From Aspidiotus rigidus (taxonomy: Eukaryota; Arthropoda; Insecta; Hemiptera; Diaspididae): a stretch of 64,000 bases of DNA. Every line of letters starts with the position of its first letter. Position 1 is the stretch's first letter. The notes beneath the pieces were generated by a model, which searched no databases, was not told the origin of the DNA, and saw only the letters and a program-made list of their open reading frames with translations. Below are positions 57,702-64,000 of this stretch, piece after piece. Position numbers and translations under genes: made by a program. Location: contig JAVHKY010000047.1 in the NCBI GenBank assembly GCA_035079385.1, positions 1,116,001 to 1,180,000 on the forward strand, in the 5' to 3' direction.

Positions 57702-60700
57702 TTTCTCTGTATTATACCTCGAAACTTCGATTCCTGTCCTTTTCATTTGCAAATGGACGTTCCGCAAGGAGCGCTACAGATGTTGCACTAGAAGGTGATC
57801 AGATGAAATTTACATAAGAGGGTATGTTATTTCAACTCGCTGTATCTCTCTTAATACTGAAAAAAAAGTACCACTTGTAATGACCTTTTCTGTCTCTCTT
57901 GACTAGTACAATAATATGAAACTAATGAAAATAAAAATTTCACCAATTATCTGAAACATCACCTTTTGGTGCAGCTTCCACAAATGGCCGCTATAGTGAA
58001 TGTAGAGGACGACTCTTTCGGGTCCACTCGCGAATAGGAGTTCAATGTCATTTTCCCAAATCTTCTGACAACATCGAGATTCGAGCTTCTAATATTTTCA
58101 AGTATCTCTTCTAATCGGGGTCCGGCGAGAGAAAAGACATGGAACATGTCAAAAAGACTCGGCTATTGTGCCACATCCGAAAGACCTCGACCTAATTCAT
58201 GGACTTGAAAAATCTTCGTGTATCGTATTTCTTTCCTATCAACGCGTGACGCGTCGTCAGAGGATTTGGAAAAATTTCGACAGAAAAGCTGAGAGGAGAG
58301 ATACAAGAAAAAGACGCAAAAGATGATGTCTTAAGAACAGTGGAGGAGCTGATGTAGTCGACTTGATGAGACCACACAACGAAGATTTGATCTATGCCAA
58401 ACTTGTAACTTTCCACTTAAAGGCATCAAAAATACGAGTATTTCCTCTTTCTTTTCCTAGAGCTCCTCCAAAGAACTCCAAAATGTTTCCGAGTACTTTT
58501 TAGAATTACACTTAGATCCGAATGCAGGCGAAACATTATTATGAACGACTTCCATAGTTTTTCTTTCATCGACAATTTGTTAACTTAAAACCGGACTTGA
58601 CCAAGTTAGCCCTACATAAACATCTATTGTAATTTTTATTTATTATCTACGTGACGTTTTCTCCTACGATATGAACCTATTTCCGGCACAAAATATGTAA
58701 GATCTCAGACAAAATCGCTACTAATCCCTATCGCAACACTCCCCTCAGACTTGAGACAAGATATTTTTCATTTTTCAGTGTCGGCGCAGTCGTAAGACCC
58801 TACATATATACATTCTGTTCAACTTACGTATAATATTATTCGGTATACGAGGATATACCGCGTGAAAAGTACTTCTGATATTTATCTAGATAATGCTGTA
58901 CCTACGCTAATGTAGCCTACCCTACCAACACCGAGACCCGACTTCCTCTCCGTTGCACTGCACAATGCACATATGTGCAACTTGCCGTAGATTTTCCTCG
59001 CTTTCGAAATACCGGTGTCATCATCATGATTATATCATTATCGAGAACAAAATACCTAATGTCTCTCTTACTCTTCCGAAATTGAACGTTTCATGTTTGA
59101 TAAACGCTGTTGCAGTCAACCCTTGGTTAAAGGAGAAATTTCCATCATCCTAAATTAAATGATTTATTCATTTCGATGAAACTGAACGTTGCGGCACACG
59201 AAGATTATTACGATTTTAAAGATGCTCCGTAGCTGTCCCGCAAGAAATTAGCGTCAAGGGAGGTACCTTGTTAAAGGGTCATTTATTTGAACACACATAT
59301 GTTCGCCGTAATTTCTGAAAAACGAGATTCTGTTGACTCGGTTGATTTAGTCGATTTTTTGGTACATCTCCCTGACTTCGTGCAAGTTCATACGCGCGTA
59401 TGTGAATGAGTGACAAATAAGAGGCGAGCCGCACTTCATTGATTTCAGATTACCAAATGTGAAAGAAAAATAATGTCTCCGAGAGTCAACAATGATGCGG
59501 CGGATAATCTGTTTCGGTTATTGAAATGCGTCCGTAGGAAGTTGGTCACGAGAGTGGTAGCAACAGCTTGCTTGCGACGATGTGCTCGAGTTGTATATTT
59601 TCGGTTCTTCTTAATCGAAATTCATAAAAATGTCGATGAATTGGCATATTCTACGACGCGTAGCGCTGTCCATGGATTTTAATAGGATCTATCTATCTAT
59701 ATGGGTTACACGACGGGAAGGCATTACTCGAATGTGATTTGAATAATTCCTAAAGCAAATGTTCCAAACACTGAAGCATAGCGAGTTCGTAGCCCTCTAT
59801 CGTAGACCACATTATACGAGTACATAATATTATGATGACTCGCTGGACTGAAGATTGTCGAAGAAGAAAATAGATGATCATAATGTGTGCCCTTTATAAG
59901 ATACAGTATACTAATGTAGAACTCAGAGTCAAGGTCGGAAAAATCGAAAGTGATGAGCTCGTCGACTCCTTATGCGAGAGTATCGATAAACAAATTGTGA
60001 AATAATTAATTTTTACATCGTGTTCTATTATCCTAGTTGATGACGACGGCATATGATGTTACAATGATGCTCTTAGTCTACTTCAGAGTCTATATACGCT
60101 TAACTGTCAAGACCTCCCAACATGAAGAACTTCTCAGCATCCATCAAGAAAGAATTATCATCTAGCTCGTTGTATCATACCATTCAAATTCATCATTTCA
60201 AGCCTAATCAAACCCTTCTCCTTACACAAATTAGTCTCTATTCACTATTTTTAAAAGCGAACCACGCTTTCGTGTTTGTTTTATAAAAGTAGGTACCTTC
60301 TTTTTTTCCAACACTTTTCTTTTGTTTTTTTTTTTTTTTTTGCTGCGTCCGCATTGTGTGTGTCGTAGCATGTATTAAAAACCTTTGGTCATTGTTGCAC
60401 AAGGAATAGGTTTCTACACTTTCTTCGTAGGCACTCTTCTAATTTTTCGCATTGATTCACTCAATTAAACGATTCGTCTGATAGCCTACGAATTTTTAGT
60501 TGAAAAAAAAATTAAATTAGCTTTGCCGGTTAAACGTGTGCGCGATCATGTGGAAAATTGTCACGAACATGAAAATGCGGTTTTTATATTGCACGTAAGT
60601 AAGAAGGAAATAAGGAATGATATTGTACGATATCCTATACATTATGTGTGAAGTAGCGAACCTGTAACGCTATTACTTTTAAAATCATTGGATAGGACGA

Positions 60701-61574
60701 CAAAAAATCTTAGTCCTAATGTGTGTGGCAAAAATTGTATGAAGTATTCACACATTACCTATGCAGGTATTTCGTACAGTGAATTTGTGATAAAAATCTA
60801 GAGCATATAGAATTTACACGTTGTCTTATTTCTTTTCTAAAGAAGAGTGTATTGCAGAATCACAATCAACTCGAAGTTCCCTTATCCTTAAGTAGGTCAC
60901 AAACTCTCCACAATTATTCTCCCACTATCTATAATAAGTAGACTTTCAAATTAGGTGCGATTTCAGAATTTGCTCTTACGTCCCGAAACAGAAGACAATA
61001 TGAATTTCCTGAACTGTCAAGAGCCACGCAGCTCATTCAAACTTAGAATATGTTCTAGACCTTCTTCTGTATGACACAAGACTCGAACAAAATTTTTTCC
61101 AATCTTTGTTCATCCTTCTTGGAGCTTCGGGCACTTTTCATTCCAAGTGCTTTGCGTCAGATTGGCAATTTTTGCCTATATTCTGCTCTAAGTTGCTGCA
61201 GAATTATAGGTATCATTTTCTGCTACTGTAGCACAATGTGCACGAGGTATTTTCCTCTTTACGTGTAGAGTACCAAATATAAAGAAAGAGTGTTCGAATG
61301 TACAAGACTTAAAAGGCTGTAGACAAGATTTTATCGTAATAAATAATTGAGTTATTTAAATAAATGTTTTGTGAGAGTACAGCGAGCGATCTTATGAGCA
61401 CGATGGGTGAAGGTTATCTCTTTAGCGTACCTGTCAAGTAGGAAAAATCACGTGTGAGCATTCCTTTCTTGATAATTAAACCTAGTTAGATCGACATTAT
61501 CTACAAGTATACTACAGTAGACGAGTAGATTGTGGCCCAACGCATGATCCAGCTTGCGGCCAAAGGACAAGTAA
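57702..61574. other. No gene recognised
   Basis: Mixed sequence. 58112-58160 repeats the CGGGGTCCGGCGAGAGAAAAG segment found beside the AT-rich element at 7508. ORFs at 57959-58147, 58192-58416, 59473-59682 and 61071-61268 have no recognised domain. A poly-T tract lies at 60325-60341. Confidence 0.4.
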
Positions 61575-62040
61575 CAAGGTTGATGACGTCACGGAGAGGG
61601 GAGGGGGACTTGGAAAAATTCTTACCTCCGAGCTATATATGATAGGAGGGGGATTAAAAAAAATTTTGACCCTTTAGCCATATGATTGTAAGGGGACTTG
61701 GAAAAATACCTACCCCCGAGCTATAGGAGGGGACTTAGAAAATTCCTACCTCCGAGCTATATATGATAGGAGGGGGACATGGAAAAATTTTGACCTTTAG
61801 CCATATATATGATATGAAGGGGACTTGGAAAAATTCCTACCTCCGAGCTATATATGATAGGAGGGGGACTAAGAAAAGTTTTGACCCTTTAGCCATATAT
61901 GATAGGAAGGGGACTTGAAAAATACCTACCCCCGAGCTATATATGATAAGAGGGGACTTAGAAAATTCTTACCTCCGAGCTATATATGATAGGAGGGGGA
62001 CTTGGAAAAATTTCGACTCTCGAGCTATTCTATTCTAGCC
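61575..62040 (-). repeat. 45-bp minisatellite array 3 (reverse orientation)
   Basis: About ten units reading CTCCGAGCTATATATGATAG, then GAGGGGGACTTGGAAAAATT on the plus strand, the reverse complement of arrays 1 and 2. They alternate with CCTTTAGCCATATATGATAGG variants. It abuts the Helitron-derived fragment, mirroring the order at 50573-51790. Confidence 0.9.
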
Positions 62041-63490
62041 ATCTATTATATAAAGAGAAGTTGCAAAATTGCAAATCCATTTAACTTTATTCCTATTTCA
62101 CCTACGAACTTGGAATTTGTTTCCGTTGCTTTAGCTTGCATAGGAGAAGGTTTATGCGTAATAAATTTGAAGTTACAAAATCAGGCGAATGACGTGTAGT
62201 ATATATCTTTGTGCTTGGGGGGGGGGGGGTCATGAATGATTCAAGAGACGAAAAATCTGGATCATTCATTAATTTATTGATTGAAAATGCTAAGCAATCA
62301 TTTTTGGAAAATGGTTCTTTTTGACCGGAGAAGTTTTGAATACCCATACTATGAGTAATCGAGTAGTGTAGGGTTACGATAAAGATTTTGCTTAGCAATT
62401 ATCTAAAGAAGTGGTGGTTGTCTTTCATTATTTCAAATTTAACGTGAGGACTAAGAAAAGAAAAACAATTCACGTCAATTTCGAAAATTCAATATCGAAG
62501 TAACGGATGGCACACTTTATTGCAATTCTAATCGGAATGCCAAAACGCAAGAAAGCAAATCTAGGGCGGTTGACGAACAAAGGGAAGAGGGCTCGTGTCA
62601 ATTCCGAAATTTTGACATCAGAAAATAATGTGGAAAATGATTGTCAGAATTATTGAGAAAAAATATAGCAATATAAGTTCAAATGGGAATCTGGAAATTA
62701 CGTGCACATTTTGTGATGGTAAATTATTTGAAACTAAAAATCAAAATTTCTGTTGCGGGAGTGGTAAGATTAAGTTACCTGATTTACCCTCAATGCCGGA
62801 TCTTCTTTAAAAACTATTAAACGGAAGGGATAATAGATTTCCTCATTTTCTTAATAATTTACGTAAATACAACAATGCGCTTTCAAGGGTGTAATGAAGT
62901 TCCAAACATATTTACAACTTTCACAATTTTTGGACAATTGTATCATTATATAGGAAGTTATCTACCTCCTCCAAGAGCAGAAGCAAGATTCCTGTAATTG
63001 TACTCTTTGCGGAGAGAAAATACCGATCCGAGAGTTATAAATTTGGATTTGATAAAAGAATTGCAAAGTATGATGCATAACATAAATTTTTACGTGCAAT
63101 CGTTTAAATCTGCCTACAAAAAATTTGAAGGGATGTCTTCTACAAATAGTATCAAAATGACTATTTGAGACGATCCTGTAGCCAATGTCCATAAAGGTAG
63201 GAAAAATTTACCACAAGTCTGAGAAACTGCTGTTGTTGTTTCAGGTGATCTTACTGATATAAGAGCGCAAAGGATCTTCTAAAAAGACGGCATGCGACTA
63301 TCAGAGAAGATATTAAGAACAAGATTGAAAGTGTAAAACAAAATATCAACGATAAAACAAATGAAATTGAAAAATTGGGAATTAAAAGAATTAGATTAGA
63401 AATTGAACTACAAGAATACTAATGATAAATAAATATCAAGAATTTTGAAAATAATTTGATATTTTATAATATTTAGCGGGTTTACGGCTT
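62041..63490 (+). mobile_element. Helitron-type element fragment (replicase-helicase N-terminus)
   Basis: Coding begins at ATG 62537 with MPKRKKANLGRLTNKGKRAR, a start typical of Helitron-type proteins. A frame change leads to 62628-62810 with the N-terminal zinc-finger pattern CTFCDGKLF, then CCGSGKIKLPDLPSMPDLL. Next are RFPHFLNNLRKYNNALSR (canonical FxxxIRxYNxAxxF), ELQSMMHNINFYVQSFKSAY (canonical LxxMLxxxNPxVxxFKxA) and VVVSGDLTD (about 63220-63260; canonical VxVGD). Several frameshifts and stops interrupt it. No HUH nickase (HUH motif) or helicase motifs follow, so only the first part of the gene is left. A coiled-coil-like tail ORF ends at 63421 (LEIELQEY). Helitrons are rolling-circle DNA transposons. 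The element is flanked by 45-bp units on both sides. Confidence 0.78.
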
Positions 63491-64000
63491 GTATATGATA
63501 AGAGGGGCACTTAGAAAAACGACGGCTTCCTTAACGAAGTTAAACGAGGAACGCCGGGAACCTGTTTTATGAGTCAAATGGGATTTGGTATTGAAAATTC
63601 AAGGAATCCTAGACCTAGATAAAGCTAGTATAAAGAAGGCCTAGACCTACTATTAGCCTAGTATAATATAGTTTGAGAGTCTAAATTTTTCTCGAATCTC
63701 CAGCTATATATGATAACTCGACAGTTGAAATTTTTCCACGTCCCTTTCATATCATATATAGCTCGAGAGTCGAAATTTTTCCAAGTCCCTCTCCTATCAT
63801 ATATGGCTCGAGAGTCTAAATTCAACTAAGTCCCTCTCCTACCATAGATAGCTTGAGAGTCGAAATTTTTTCAAGTCCCTCTCCTATCATACATGGCTCG
63901 AGAGTCGAAATTTTTTCCAAGTCCCCCTCCTATCATATGTGGCTCGAAAATCGAAATTTTTCCAAGTTTTTTGCTGGACGGCGCACGGCAAATTTCTCAA
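63480..64000 (+). repeat. Composite repeat field, continues past the window
   Basis: Starts with ACGGCTTCCTTAACGAAG (63522-63539), GGGAACCTGTTTTATG and AAGGCCTAGACCTACTATTA. 45-bp units follow (63730-63960, ATCATATATAGCTCGAGAGT variants), then the TTTGCTGGACGGCGCACGGC block at the very end. Nearly the same as 53385-53740. Confidence 0.88.

Overview
The window is AT-rich eukaryotic nuclear DNA, most likely from an insect. The evidence is short GT-AG introns (mostly 67-93 nt), Penelope-like, Mutator-like and Helitron relics, and a short run of CCTAA (the arthropod telomere unit). Retention of an HMG-box PMS1 gene and the frequent TACCTACC words make a hemipteran such as a scale insect or aphid plausible, but that is inference.

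Layout. 1-14 kb is a graveyard of transposons. It holds three Mutator-like (MULE) transposase fragments, two Penelope-like elements (PLE; one is readable with two main frameshifts and a foreign AT-rich insert) and a 5'-truncated RTE-type LINE. 14-27 kb is gene-poor: a GA microsatellite, a pogo/Tigger transposase fragment, a near-perfect 40-bp foldback and two unrecognised ORFs. 27-40 kb is the genic core. PMS1 (minus, 14 exons, predicted 984 aa) comes first, then RFK, riboflavin kinase (minus, 4 exons, 147 aa). FARSA, the phenylalanyl-tRNA synthetase alpha subunit (plus, uninterrupted 489-codon CDS), is divergent from RFK. A secreted or anchored beta-solenoid/LRR-like protein (minus) is convergent with FARSA and 73 bp away from it. 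The four genes serve unrelated housekeeping or surface roles (DNA mismatch repair, FMN synthesis, tRNA charging, extracellular protein), so this is a neighbourhood and not a pathway cluster.

40-64 kb is repeat-rich again. It contains a PLE split by a LINE with a 10-bp target-site duplication, and a 644-bp miniature LTR retrotransposon (TRIM) with two full LTRs. It also contains large fields of a degenerate 45-bp minisatellite interleaved with GC-richer blocks. Two inverted copies of a Helitron-type fragment lie inside these fields: one carries the start and N-terminal zinc-finger region of the replicase-helicase, the other is an internal-deletion derivative. A second PLE is broken by the same AT-rich element that interrupts the PLE near 7 kb.

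The most interesting signals are the TRIM, the Helitron/45-bp minisatellite composite, the AT-rich element found in two PLEs, and three consecutive stop-free introns in PMS1 whose lengths are multiples of three. I found no CRISPR array, rRNA or convincing tRNA gene.
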